Of a DNA stretch of 64,000 nucleotides, positions 34,128 through 43,431 are shown piece after piece. Under the pieces are notes generated by a model that made no database searches, was not told where the DNA came from, and saw only the letters and a program-made list of their open reading frames with translations. A program made the translations under genes and the position numbers. The stretch comes from DYRB01 sp963845265. GTDB lineage: Bacteria; Pseudomonadota; Gammaproteobacteria; Chromatiales; Chromatiaceae. Position 1 is the first letter of the stretch, and every line of letters starts with the position of its first letter. The stretch spans positions 1 to 64,000 of the forward strand of contig CAWJRN010000009.1 in NCBI GenBank assembly GCA_963845265.1. The letters are read 5' to 3'.

Positions 34128-35552
34128 TCAGGGCAACAGGAGCTCCGCGACGAGGAAATAGTTAAAGATGGCAATCAGGTCCAGCAGGCTGCCCAAGTAG
34201 GGCCCCGTCACGAGCGTCGGGTTATTGCTCAGCTTCTGCAACAGCATCGGCAGCCCGGGTCCGATCAGGGAGGCGAGGGTGATGTTCAGCCAGATACTGA
34301 TGCCGACGGTCTGACCGATGAGGGTACCGCCGCCGAGGTCCGGAAACATGAACCAGGCTACGACGCCCGTGATAGCACCGTAACAGGCGCCGAGCAGCAG
34401 CCCGGTCCCAAGCTCTTTCAATAAAACCGGGAGGGCTCGGTCCAGCTTGATCGCACCGGTGGTTAGACCATGCACCGTGACCGTGGCGGACACCGTTCCC
34501 ACGTTGCTGGCAACGCTCATGATGATCGGCAGGAAGGCAGTCAGCGCAAGCACCAAGGGCAACAGGGGCTGCGTCGGGGCCAGATTGGACAAGACGTCCC
34601 CGCCGAGGACCCTGTGGAAGTAAAAGTCGATGATGCCGCTCGCGGCCAGGCCGCCGAGCAGGGCCGCGACCAACCAGGGAAGCCGGCTCCTGAAGGCCTG
34701 GAAGAAGGATCGGGAGACATCGTCCTCGGCGTTGTGGCTACCGGCCATCTTGAGCATGTCGTCACTGACGTCCTGCTCGATGGTGTCGATGATGTCATCC
34801 ACGGTCACGATGCCGACCAGCACGTCCATGTCGTCCACCACCGGCAGGGCCAACAGGCGATAACGCTTGACGAGATCGGCGATGTCGGCCTGGGGCGTGC
34901 CGGTCCCCACACGCACCACCCGGGGGTTCATGATTTCGCCCAGGGTCTTCTCCGGATCGGCCAGAATCAATTGCCGGAGCGAGCTGACGCCCGCAAGGCG
35001 CTCGTTCTCGTCCAGGACGTAGAGGTAGAAGACCATCTCGCAGTAGGGGACCTTACGTACCTCCTCGATGGCCTCCGCGACCGTGACCGATTGGTTGAGT
35101 GCAAAGAATTGGGAGGTCATCAGGCCCCCAGCCGTGTCGCCCGGATACTGCAACAGGTCCTCGACCTCGCGCAGGAGCTCCCGGTCCATGCCGCCCATGA
35201 ACCGCTTTGCCGCCTCTGGATCCAGCGCCCGGAGAATATCGGCACGGTCGTCGGGCGGCAGTTGCTCCAGGATCAGCAGAATCCGGTGGTAATCGCCCTC
35301 GCGCAGGATGTATTCCTGCAAATCCGAATCCAGCTCCGCCAGGGTGCCGGCGGCGATATCGGGCTGAATGATCAGCATGAAGAGCTTGAGGGCGTCATCG
35401 TCCGGAAAGGCGTCGAGGATACGCGCCAAGTCCGAGGGATAGATCTTGGGCAGGATCTTCTGAAGACCGCTGTAGGACTGCTTGCGGTAGAGGCGCCGCA
35501 CGGCATCGAGCAGGTCCTGCTCCTCACGACCAGGGAGAAAGGAAGAGCGCAT
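34128..35552 (-). CDS. mgtE: Magnesium transporter MgtE
   Basis: A 474-residue transporter. An N-terminal superhelical domain (residues about 10-130) precedes two CBS domains (LMTSQFFALNQSVTVAEAIE; IMNPRVVRVGTGTPQADIAD) that act as Mg sensors, then five membrane helices (from about 290), with the pore Asp in the C-terminal GSLLDLIAIFNYF. MgtE forms a Mg-gated channel. A CorA-type gene follows 136 bases downstream. No M-box or other Mg riboswitch is recognisable in the leader. Confidence 0.94.
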   Translation of the reverse strand: MRSSFLPGREEQDLLDAVRRLYRKQSYSGLQKILPKIYPSDLARILDAFPDDDALKLFMLIIQPDIAAGTLAELDSDLQEYILREGDYHRILLILEQLPPDDRADILRALDPEAAKRFMGGMDRELLREVEDLLQYPGDTAGGLMTSQFFALNQSVTVAEAIEEVRKVPYCEMVFYLYVLDENERLAGVSSLRQLILADPEKTLGEIMNPRVVRVGTGTPQADIADLVKRYRLLALPVVDDMDVLVGIVTVDDIIDTIEQDVSDDMLKMAGSHNAEDDVSRSFFQAFRSRLPWLVAALLGGLAASGIIDFYFHRVLGGDVLSNLAPTQPLLPLVLALTAFLPIIMSVASNVGTVSATVTVHGLTTGAIKLDRALPVLLKELGTGLLLGACYGAITGVVAWFMFPDLGGGTLIGQTVGISIWLNITLASLIGPGLPMLLQKLSNNPTLVTGPYLGSLLDLIAIFNYFLVAELLLP

Positions 35553-35753
35553 TGCTTGCGCCTCATATAAAGGAGGGTTTCGGTGTCAGCCCGGACCTTG
35601 CCGGCGCGCTAGGATAGTCCCATGCGGGCTGCTCCGCAGCCCTGGGAAACGCCTGTTGCACGCAAATTGCCCCCAGCGTCGCCATATCGCTTGGGCCAGC
35701 GGCCCCCTTGCCTCACAATACCCGGTCCCTTCGCACCGATCTAAGGTACCGCC

Positions 35754-38700
35754 ATGGCCCGCCTCACGCGCGACGACGTGCTTCGCGCAACCGATCCAAA
35801 GACCTACCAACGCGGGCGCCTGTATTTTGAGCAGGGACGCGTCGTCGGGCTCGACTCGGTGGACAAGGGCGACGGCTTCCAACGCTTCCAGTCCCAGGTG
35901 CGGGGTAGCGGCGGCAAGATCTATGATCAACGAGTACTGATCGCCCCTCACGCCCGGCATGCGGTGGTATCGGGCTCCTGCGACTGCCCGGTGGGCTACG
36001 CCTGCAAGCATGTGGTAGCAGCCTGCCTGGCATTTCTGGACGAAGTGGCGCCGGGTCCGGTCCGTGAGCAGGCCCAGGGGACACCCACGGATGCGGTCAA
36101 GGGCTGGCTGTTGCGCGTCGCCGCGGCGGGCAAGACCGAATCGGTCGTGGGCGAGGAGCAGCTGCGGTACCTGCTGGCACCCGCTCCCGGAGATCGTCAT
36201 GGGGTCGCCGTGGAGCTGTCGGTGGTGCGCCGCCTCAAGGGCGGTGAGCGCTGGTCCCGGGGGCGGCGCCTGAATCTGGGCAATCTGCTCTACGGTCAGA
36301 GCCGCCCCGCCTATTTGGATGCAGATGACAAGGCCATCGTCTCGACCCTCAAGGGGCTGGCCGCCAATGGCCTCTATAGTCCCCTGGTCCTCGACGGCGC
36401 CGTGGGCCCGATTGCCCTGGGGCGGATGGTCGACACCGGGCGCTGCCACTGGCACAACAGCGACAGTCGCCCCCTGACCCGCGGCGAGGAACGCCCCCTG
36501 GCCCCGGGCTGGCAGGAGACCCCTGAAGGGGCCCTGCGCCTGGTCTTGGCCCCTGACGTGCAGGTACGAGTGCTACTTACCGAGCCGCCCCTGTATCTGG
36601 ACGGTCAGGCCCACACCCTGGGGCCCCTCGACACCCTCGGCCTGACCCGCCCGCAGCTCAAAGAACTGGCCGCGGCGCCGGCCATGCTCGCGGACCAGGC
36701 GGAGTCCATCTCCCGCCTCCTGGCCCTGGAGTTTCCGCAGCTCCCCTTGCCGCCCCCTGTTCCGTTGGAGGTCACCGAGGTCGAGGGCGTGGTACCGGTC
36801 CCCTGGCTGCGCCTGGTGTCCGAGCCCGGGCAGGGGGGGGAGGTGCACCTGCTGTTGCTGGAGTTCGACTACGAAGGGGCCCTGGTCCCCGGCGCTCCGG
36901 CAATTGCCAGCAGCCTGATCCAAACGGATCAGGGCGCGGTGCGCGTGCACCGCGACCTGGCAGCAGAGGCACGCGCCCTGGTACACCTGACGGACCTGGG
37001 CTTCGAGACCCTGGCATCGGCGGACACCGGTCCGGCGGCCCTGCGCCTACATCCCGCCGGGGGCAACCCCATCGAGCGGGCGACGCGCTGGTCGGGTTTC
37101 CTGCGCGAGGGGGTCCCGGCTCTGCTCGACGAGGGCTGGCACATCGAGACCGAGGCCAGCTTTCGCATGCAGTTCGAGGAGGCGGACTGGGACCTGGAGG
37201 TCGAGGAAGAGGGGACCGGCGGCAACGACTGGTTCGGCCTGCGCTTCGACCTGGACCTGGGGGGGCGGCGCCTGCCCCTGCTGCCCATCGTCGCACCCCT
37301 GCTGGAGTTCGGCCTGGACGCCGATCTGCCCCCCATGCTCAGCCTGCCCCTGGACCCCACCGGCACCGATCCGGAGGCTGCACACCGTTACATCGACCTG
37401 CCCAGCGAGCGCTTGCGGCCCTTCATCGAGACCCTGCGGGACCTCTTCGACCGCGGCGAGCCGGACGCCGAGGGCCGACTGCGCGTGTCGCGCTTCGACG
37501 CCCCGGCCCTGGCCGACTTGGAGGCGCAGGGCATGGCGGTGCGTGGCGGCGAGCGTCTGCGCGAGTTGGCCCGACGCTTGAAGCACTTCGCCGGGGTGGA
37601 GGCGATCGAGCCCCCCGTCGGTCTCACCGTGGAACTGCGCGACTACCAGAAACGCGGTCTGGACTGGCTTCAGTTCCTGCGCGCCTATGGCTTGGCCGGC
37701 ATCCTCGCCGACGACATGGGCCTGGGCAAGACGATTCAGACCCTCGCCCACCTGCTGGTCGAGAAAGACGCCGGGCGCCTGGACCGCCCGGTCCTGGTGG
37801 TCGCCCCCACCAGTCTGATGGGCAATTGGCGGCGTGAGGCGGCACGCTTCGCGCCGGCCCTGCGTACCTTGGTGCTGCATGGCTCGGATCGCCACGTCCA
37901 CTTCGATGCCATCCCCGACAAGGACCTGGTCCTCACCACCTATCCCCTGCTGCCGCGGGATCAGCTCCGGCTCCAGGAGATCTCCTTCCACAGCCTGATC
38001 CTGGATGAGGCCCAGACGGTCAAGAACCCCAAATCCCAGGCCGCCATCGTGGTGCGTAATATCCGGGCCGACCACCGCCTGTGCCTCACCGGCACCCCCA
38101 TGGAAAACCACCTGGGCGAGCTCTGGGCCCAGTTCGACTTTCTCATGCCCGGCTTTCTGGGGGATGCCAGCAGCTTCAAGCGACACTGGCGCACCCCCAT
38201 CGAGCAGCACCGCGACCTGGAGCGCCAGGGCCGCCTGGCCCGGCGCGTCGCCCCCTTCATGTTGCGCCGACGCAAGCAGGATGTGGCCTCGGAGCTGCCG
38301 CCCAAGACCGAGATCATCAAGAGTGTCTCCCTCGGCGAGGCCCAGGCGACGCTCTACGAGGGCATCCGGCTCTCGATGGAGAAGCGGGTGCGCGACGCCA
38401 TCGCTGCCCAGGGCCTGGCGCGCAGCCAGATCACCATCCTCGATGCCTTGCTCAAGCTGCGCCAGACCTGCTGCGACCCGCGGCTGCTGCAGATCCCGGC
38501 TGCAGCCAAGGTGCATGCCTCCGCCAAGCTGGAATTGCTCATGGACCTGTTGCCGGAGCAGTTGGACGAGGGACGCAAGATCCTGCTCTTCTCTCAGTTC
38601 ACCAGCATGCTGGCCCTGATCGAGGCGGAGCTGTTCAAGCGCGGTATCCGCTACGCCAAGCTCACCGGCCAGACCCGTAAACGCGACGAGGCGGTGGACA

Positions 38701-39038
38701 CCTTCCGCTCCGGCGAGGTCGATCTATTCCTCATCAGCCTCAAGGCCGGCGGGGTCGGGCTCAACCTCACCGAGGCCGATACCGTCATCCTCTACGACCC
38801 CTGGTGGAACCCTGCGGTGGAGGCCCAGGCGGCAGACCGCGCCCACCGTATCGGCCAGGACAAGCCCGTCTTCGTCTACAAACTGGTCACGGAGCAGACC
38901 GTGGAGGAGCGCATCATGGCCCTACAGGACAAGAAGCGGGCCCTGGCGGAGGGGGTCTACGGCGAGGGTGGCGCGGCCGAACTGGCCTTCAGCGCGGCCG
39001 ATTTGCAGGACCTGTTCGCACCCCTGGGGCGGGACTGA
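35754..39038 (+). CDS. SWIM-domain SNF2/Rad54-type helicase
   Basis: A 1094-residue SF2 ATPase. The N-terminal SWIM zinc finger has C76, C78, C84 and H86 (CDCPVGYACKH). The SNF2 N-lobe has the Walker A segment ADDMGLGKTIQT (about 655) and Walker B DEAQ (LDEAQTVKN, about 750). The C-lobe has the HELICc motif with LISLKAGGVGLNLTEADTVI and QAADRAHRIGQ. Bacterial members (HepA/RapA-like and SWIM types) remodel nucleoprotein, possibly in repair. It is monocistronic, with a short divergent leader to mgtE. Confidence 0.93.
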   Translation: MARLTRDDVLRATDPKTYQRGRLYFEQGRVVGLDSVDKGDGFQRFQSQVRGSGGKIYDQRVLIAPHARHAVVSGSCDCPVGYACKHVVAACLAFLDEVAPGPVREQAQGTPTDAVKGWLLRVAAAGKTESVVGEEQLRYLLAPAPGDRHGVAVELSVVRRLKGGERWSRGRRLNLGNLLYGQSRPAYLDADDKAIVSTLKGLAANGLYSPLVLDGAVGPIALGRMVDTGRCHWHNSDSRPLTRGEERPLAPGWQETPEGALRLVLAPDVQVRVLLTEPPLYLDGQAHTLGPLDTLGLTRPQLKELAAAPAMLADQAESISRLLALEFPQLPLPPPVPLEVTEVEGVVPVPWLRLVSEPGQGGEVHLLLLEFDYEGALVPGAPAIASSLIQTDQGAVRVHRDLAAEARALVHLTDLGFETLASADTGPAALRLHPAGGNPIERATRWSGFLREGVPALLDEGWHIETEASFRMQFEEADWDLEVEEEGTGGNDWFGLRFDLDLGGRRLPLLPIVAPLLEFGLDADLPPMLSLPLDPTGTDPEAAHRYIDLPSERLRPFIETLRDLFDRGEPDAEGRLRVSRFDAPALADLEAQGMAVRGGERLRELARRLKHFAGVEAIEPPVGLTVELRDYQKRGLDWLQFLRAYGLAGILADDMGLGKTIQTLAHLLVEKDAGRLDRPVLVVAPTSLMGNWRREAARFAPALRTLVLHGSDRHVHFDAIPDKDLVLTTYPLLPRDQLRLQEISFHSLILDEAQTVKNPKSQAAIVVRNIRADHRLCLTGTPMENHLGELWAQFDFLMPGFLGDASSFKRHWRTPIEQHRDLERQGRLARRVAPFMLRRRKQDVASELPPKTEIIKSVSLGEAQATLYEGIRLSMEKRVRDAIAAQGLARSQITILDALLKLRQTCCDPRLLQIPAAAKVHASAKLELLMDLLPEQLDEGRKILLFSQFTSMLALIEAELFKRGIRYAKLTGQTRKRDEAVDTFRSGEVDLFLISLKAGGVGLNLTEADTVILYDPWWNPAVEAQAADRAHRIGQDKPVFVYKLVTEQTVEERIMALQDKKRALAEGVYGEGGAAELAFSAADLQDLFAPLGRD

Positions 39039-39165
39039 CGGCCTTGTTGGGCGCCTTGGGCGAGGCCAATTCCCTGCCGGACCTATCCAAGGCCGCGCTG
39101 GTCTCTTATGCTGCTACTGAGCCCCGCTTAGCGGGATCGCGTGCAGTCCATAGAGGAGTCCCACC

Positions 39166-39402
39166 ATGAAGATCATCACCGCAACCCTGCTCTTTTCTGC
39201 CATCGCCCTGGCTGGCTGTGGTACCACTACCGGTGAGCGCACCGGCAGCGGTGCCGTGCTCGGCGCAGCCACGGGCGCGGCCGTTGGTTCGTTGAGCGGC
39301 AATGCCGGCAAGGGCGCCCTGATCGGGGCTGGCGCAGGCGCCCTGGGCGGGTATCTCTACGATCAGGACAAGAAGAAGGAGGAGCAGGGGCAATATTGGT
39401 AG
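39166..39402 (+). CDS. Glycine-zipper lipoprotein (OsmB-like)
   Basis: A 78-residue lipoprotein with lipobox ALAGC (Cys at about 18), then Gly/Ala zipper repeats (GAVLGAATGAAVGSLSG; GALIGAGAGALGGYL) and an acidic/basic tail. Such proteins insert in the outer membrane and are often osmotically or stress induced. Good ribosome site (GAGGAG) before ATG 39166. Confidence 0.85.
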   Translation: MKIITATLLFSAIALAGCGTTTGERTGSGAVLGAATGAAVGSLSGNAGKGALIGAGAGALGGYLYDQDKKKEEQGQYW

Positions 39403-39518
39403 GCCCCATCCCCGCTCTAATTGTCCGACCAGCCGAGATGCGGCCTGTGAGAGCGCCGCCCTCGGCCGCTGTGCCGGACCCGGCTCTGCATGACTGAGTC
39501 GTGCGTAGGACATCGCGT

Positions 39519-40490
39519 ATGAGTACAACCGCGGACATCGACTGGACGATAGGACGGCTGGCGGCCCTGGAGGCCTCCATCGGGCACGCCCTGGTCGGCC
39601 AGCGGAAGGTGGTCCGTGAGGTCACGGTGGCTCTGGCCGCCGCCGGGCACGTCCTGGTCGAGGGCCTGCCGGGGCTGGGCAAGACGCTGCTGGTGCGGGC
39701 CATGGCCAGGGCCGTGGGCGTGCGCTTCGGACGCATCCAGTTCACCCCCGACCTGATGCCCAGCGACGTCACCGGGCACGCCATGTTCGATATGAAGACC
39801 GATCAGTTCCATATCCGACGCGGCCCGGTCTTCTGCAACCTCCTGCTCGCCGACGAGATCAACCGCGCCCCGGCCAAGACCCAGGCGGCCCTGCTGGAGG
39901 CCATGCAGGAGCAACAAGTCACCATAGAGGGCCGGGCCCTGCCCCTGGAGCCCCCCTTTGTGGTCCTGGCTACCCAAAACCCCATCGAACAGGAGGGTAC
40001 CTACCCGCTGCCCCAGGCCCAGCTCGACCGATTCCTGCTCAAGGTCTTCATCGACTACCCGGCCCTGGCGGAGGAACTGGCGGTGGTCCGCCAGGTGACC
40101 GCGGGCAGCATCGGCGACGCCCTGGACCTGTCGGGGGTCGAGCCGGTCCTGAGCCCGGCGGAGGTACTGCGCATCCAGCAGACCGCCGCCGGGCTGCAAC
40201 TGGACGAGGCCGTGCTCGACTACGCGGTGCGCATCGTGCGCGCCACCCGGGACTGGCAGGGCATCGAGACCGGGGCTGGGCCGCGGGCCGGGATCGCCCT
40301 GGTGCGTGCTGCCCGCGGCCACGCCCTGACGGAGGGAAACCCCTACGTCACCCCGGACGACCTCAAGGCCATGGCCCCGGCGGTGCTGCGCCATCGGCTC
40401 AAGCTGGGTGCGGACCTGGAGATCGAGGGCTATCGCCCGGACGAGGTCCTGGCGGACTTGCTCGCCGACCTGCCCGCCCCGCGGGCCTGA
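39519..40490 (+). CDS. MoxR-family AAA+ ATPase
   Basis: A 323-residue AAA+ chaperone with Walker A EGLPGLGKT (near residue 50), Walker B ADEINRAPAKTQ, sensor 1 TQNP and an Arg finger region (LDRFLLK). MoxR proteins work with DUF58 and VWA proteins to assemble or activate periplasmic and membrane complexes. ATG 39519 is preferred; the ATG 6 codons upstream (39501) is also in frame. The DUF58 gene begins 8 bases after the stop. Confidence 0.92.
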   Translation: MSTTADIDWTIGRLAALEASIGHALVGQRKVVREVTVALAAAGHVLVEGLPGLGKTLLVRAMARAVGVRFGRIQFTPDLMPSDVTGHAMFDMKTDQFHIRRGPVFCNLLLADEINRAPAKTQAALLEAMQEQQVTIEGRALPLEPPFVVLATQNPIEQEGTYPLPQAQLDRFLLKVFIDYPALAEELAVVRQVTAGSIGDALDLSGVEPVLSPAEVLRIQQTAAGLQLDEAVLDYAVRIVRATRDWQGIETGAGPRAGIALVRAARGHALTEGNPYVTPDDLKAMAPAVLRHRLKLGADLEIEGYRPDEVLADLLADLPAPRA

Positions 40491-40497
40491 CTCCAAG

Positions 40498-41817
40498 ATG
40501 ACCCCCCGCCGGCCCCTGGTTTGGGCCCTGGTGGCCTGGTGGCTCCTGGCCATCGCCGTGGCCTTCTGGCCCGGACTGGTCCCGGCCTGGCAGGTGCTCG
40601 GACTGATCCTCGGCGGCATCGCCCTGGCGGACCTCATCGAGCTGGCCCGCCTGCCCAGCCCTGGTCTCGAAAGGCGCCTCGGCCACACCTTGCCCCTGGG
40701 GGTCTGGAGCCCGGTCAGGATCACCCTGACCAATGCCGGGCGCCCGTTGCGCCTGGACCTGCACGACCTGCACCCGGTGGCGTTCGCCACCCGTGGCCTG
40801 CCCGCCGCCCTGCGGCTCGGGCCCAGGGAGCGGCTGCGCCTGGAGTACCGCGTCTGCCCCCCGAGGCGTGGGGACTTCACCTTCACCGGGTGCGACCTCG
40901 GGGTCATATCCCCTGCAGGGCTCTGGACCCAGCGTCGGCGCATCCCCCTGACCGAGGCCGTGCGGGTCTTCCCCAACTTCGCCGAGATCAGCCGCTATAC
41001 CCTGCTCGCCGCCAACGACCAACTCAGCCAGATCGGCGTGCGCCGCCTGCAACGGCGCGGGGCCGGGGCCGAGTTCCACCAGTTGCGCGAGTACCGCCCC
41101 GGCGATGAGTTACGCCAGATCGACTGGAAGGCCACCTCGCGCCTGCGCCGGCCCATCTCCCGCGAATACCAGGACGAGCGCGATCAGCGCCTGGTCTTCC
41201 TGCTCGACTGCGGGCGGCGCATGCGCCACCAGGACACCGAGCCTGGCCAGCAGGGTCCCGTCGGCCACCTGGATCAGGCCCTAAACGCCCTGCTGCTCCT
41301 CGCCTATGTGGCCGCGCGCCAGGGCGATGCCGTGGGGCTCATGACCTACGGCGGGCCGAGGCGCTGGTTTGCCCCGCGCAAGGGCCCGGACACGGTCAAC
41401 CGGTTGCTGGAAGCGGTCTACGACCTCCAGCCCAGCCAGGCCGCTGCGGACCCCTTAGAGGCCGCCCGGGAGGTCATGGTCACCCAGCGGCGCCGTGCCC
41501 TGGTGCTTATCCTCACCAACGGTCGCGACGAGGATCAGGCCGAGCTGCACACCGCCGTGCGCCTGCTCCTGCGTCGCCACCTGGTGGTGGTTGCGGACCT
41601 GCGCGAGGCGAGCCTCGACCGGGCCCTGACCGTGCCGGTGGAAGGGCGCGATGAGGCGCTGCGCCTGCTCGCCGTCCTTGCCTACCTGGAAGGCCGCCGG
41701 TTACACCACGAACGCCTCCAACACCTGGGCACCCATGTCCTGGACCTGATCCCCGCCCAGCTCCCCGCTGCCTTGCTCAACCAATACTTCGCCATCAAGC
41801 GCGCCGGGGCGCTGTGA
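40498..41817 (+). CDS. DUF58-domain MoxR partner protein
   Basis: A 439-residue protein with two N-terminal membrane helices (about 8-50), then a periplasmic-type domain and the DUF58 core (GAGAEFHQLREYRPGDELRQ, IDWKATSRLRRPISREYQDE), and a VWA-like C-terminal half (VFLLDCGRRM). It forms a two-gene operon with the MoxR ATPase. The longer upstream frame lies inside the MoxR gene, so ATG 40498 is the start. Confidence 0.92.
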   Translation: MTPRRPLVWALVAWWLLAIAVAFWPGLVPAWQVLGLILGGIALADLIELARLPSPGLERRLGHTLPLGVWSPVRITLTNAGRPLRLDLHDLHPVAFATRGLPAALRLGPRERLRLEYRVCPPRRGDFTFTGCDLGVISPAGLWTQRRRIPLTEAVRVFPNFAEISRYTLLAANDQLSQIGVRRLQRRGAGAEFHQLREYRPGDELRQIDWKATSRLRRPISREYQDERDQRLVFLLDCGRRMRHQDTEPGQQGPVGHLDQALNALLLLAYVAARQGDAVGLMTYGGPRRWFAPRKGPDTVNRLLEAVYDLQPSQAAADPLEAAREVMVTQRRRALVLILTNGRDEDQAELHTAVRLLLRRHLVVVADLREASLDRALTVPVEGRDEALRLLAVLAYLEGRRLHHERLQHLGTHVLDLIPAQLPAALLNQYFAIKRAGAL

Positions 41818-41920
41818 GCCGTCCACGGGCGAATCGGCGGGGCCGGCCCGCGGCACACCGGACGGTCTTGCCCTCCTCAGCGGGGCCAAATGCCGCCGCT
41901 CGCCCCCCTCCAAGGGGTGG

Positions 41921-42139
41921 TCATTCTTCCATGGCTGGCGGCGCATCGTCCTGGGGTAACCATTCCCCGTTCAGTGCATCCCAGCGATAGTGAGCCATGC
42001 AGGCGGCATTGCCCGCCTTGCCGCAGAAGCGGCCGTAGATCTCCGCGGTCAGTTGCGTCCGCTGCCCATCGAGGCTCAAGTCGCGCACCTGCCTGTCGAA
42101 CACGATCTTGCATCGATCGCCTTCGTTCGTCAGCAACAT
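41921..42139 (-). CDS. Small hypothetical protein, 72 residues
   Basis: A 72-residue soluble protein from ATG 42139 (MLLTNEGDRCKIVFDRQVRD; later GRFCGKAGNAACMAHYRWDA) with three Cys residues in its second half. No family is recognised. A strong ribosome site is not visible. The longer frame to 42283 runs over unrelated spacer. Coding is plausible but not sure. Confidence 0.5.
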   Translation of the reverse strand: MLLTNEGDRCKIVFDRQVRDLSLDGQRTQLTAEIYGRFCGKAGNAACMAHYRWDALNGEWLPQDDAPPAMEE

Positions 42140-42320
42140 GGGTGGGGAAGTCTCATGTCTGGTCTGGGGTGACCTGGGGCTGCTGCCGAATTGGTTGCGG
42201 GTGGGATAGGGTTTCAGCGTGGGCCGATAGTAGGCGATGATCCAGTGCTGTCCTGCCAGGGCAGGGTATCCACAACACGACAATCAGTCTCCCCGGCAAC
42301 CAGGTAAGGGCGACCCCGCC

Positions 42321-43046
42321 ATGTCCAACCATGATCGTCTCGACCCCGCTTTGCACCCCATCGACGGGCGACGCTTCAGCGACCCGGTGGCGGAGCGGAC
42401 CGACTGGAAACCCGCCCACCGTGGCGGGGCCAACTTCCGCACCCACCGCATGGTGCAGGTGGAAGGACGCAGGATCGAGTTCCGCCCTTCCCACTGGTCG
42501 CGGCTCCCCAACACTATTGCGCTGCTTTGGGGTGGCGGTCTCCTGCTGGCCCTCCTCGCCGACATGACCGTCGCGGGCGACTACACCCTCATCGCTGGGG
42601 ACGGTTGGGCCATCGCCTTCGCCTCGGTCTGCATCCTCTTCGGTTGGCGTTCCAATTTCTTCCGGGTGGAGCCCGCAATCTTCGACCTCCAGAGCGGGCT
42701 GTGCTGGCGGGGCAAGCGCCGGCCGCGCGAGCCCCTCTCGCCGCAGGATCAGACCCGCACCGCCCGTATCCCCGACATCCACGCACTCCAACTCATCGGA
42801 GAGGTGGACATGACCGCGTACCTCGACTTGTCGCCGGACGGTCGAAGGCTGCTCTGCACCCACCTGGACGGAGTCGTTCGACTCTGGGAGCGCGAGGAAG
42901 GGCGAATCGTGCTGAGTGTGATGGGGGACCGCCGAGGCGACTACGACACTTGGACACCGGACGGGGACTGGACCGAGTCCGCAGGCGCGGAGCGACGCTT
43001 CGTCAACCGCGTCGAGGGGCTGGGACCGGCGGATGGGGGATTTTGA
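42321..43046 (+). CDS. Probable chimeric protein: membrane domain fused to a WD40-type end
   Basis: A 241-residue frame. Residues 1-150 are a hypothetical with two membrane helices (LPNTIALLWGGGLLLALLAD; GDGWAIAFASVCILFGW). From residue 157 it changes to a beta-propeller-like end (DMTAYLDLSPDGRRLLCTHL; GVVRLWEREEGR; WTPDGDWTESAGAERRFV), typical of the last blades of WD40 proteins. The two parts probably came from different genes joined by deletion. Function unknown. Confidence 0.5.
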   Translation: MSNHDRLDPALHPIDGRRFSDPVAERTDWKPAHRGGANFRTHRMVQVEGRRIEFRPSHWSRLPNTIALLWGGGLLLALLADMTVAGDYTLIAGDGWAIAFASVCILFGWRSNFFRVEPAIFDLQSGLCWRGKRRPREPLSPQDQTRTARIPDIHALQLIGEVDMTAYLDLSPDGRRLLCTHLDGVVRLWEREEGRIVLSVMGDRRGDYDTWTPDGDWTESAGAERRFVNRVEGLGPADGGF

Positions 43047-43431
43047 CGTTTCGCCGCGCGGCAGATTGGCCAAGCGTTCGACCACGGTCCGATGACCACC
43101 CTCTCGGCGATACTTGCCCAGTCTCCAGAGCGTGGGAGCCAGGAGGAGCCGGGGACCGCGCTGGAAGGCATCCTCGCGTTGTCTCCGGATCACCCGTTCA
43201 TCCTGCGCAACCTGGCCAGCGTCTTGGCCGCCGAAGACCGAGTCGACAGCGAACGAGATGAATGGCCACCTGGAGGTCGTCCGTATTGACCGACAACGAG
43301 TGTGGGTATGGCCTAGAATGGTGCACGAGCCGCCCGTGGGCGGCTCGATTCCCGCATCTTGAATGAGCTCGCGGCCAATAGCCATTCGACGAGGGCGCCA
43401 TTGGATCGGCATTCGCTCCGACCGGGAGGCA
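43047..43431. other. Spacer with repeat-like traces upstream of the acyl-CoA synthetase gene
   Basis: A short plus-strand frame at 43092-43289 contains a TPR-like helix (LEGILALSPDHPFILRNLAS) and may be the end of a lost gene. A partial copy of the GCGTGGGAGCCAGG repeat (see 45261) is at 43129-43142. A perfect 10-base-pair hairpin CGAGCCGCCC/GGGCGGCTCG lies at 43326-43347 without a T-run. Otherwise no gene. Confidence 0.4.

Noticed and set aside
37047..38516. A 489-residue minus-strand open frame inside the SNF2 helicase
   Set aside because: Shadow frame caused by high GC codon usage; the plus-strand helicase motifs are unambiguous.
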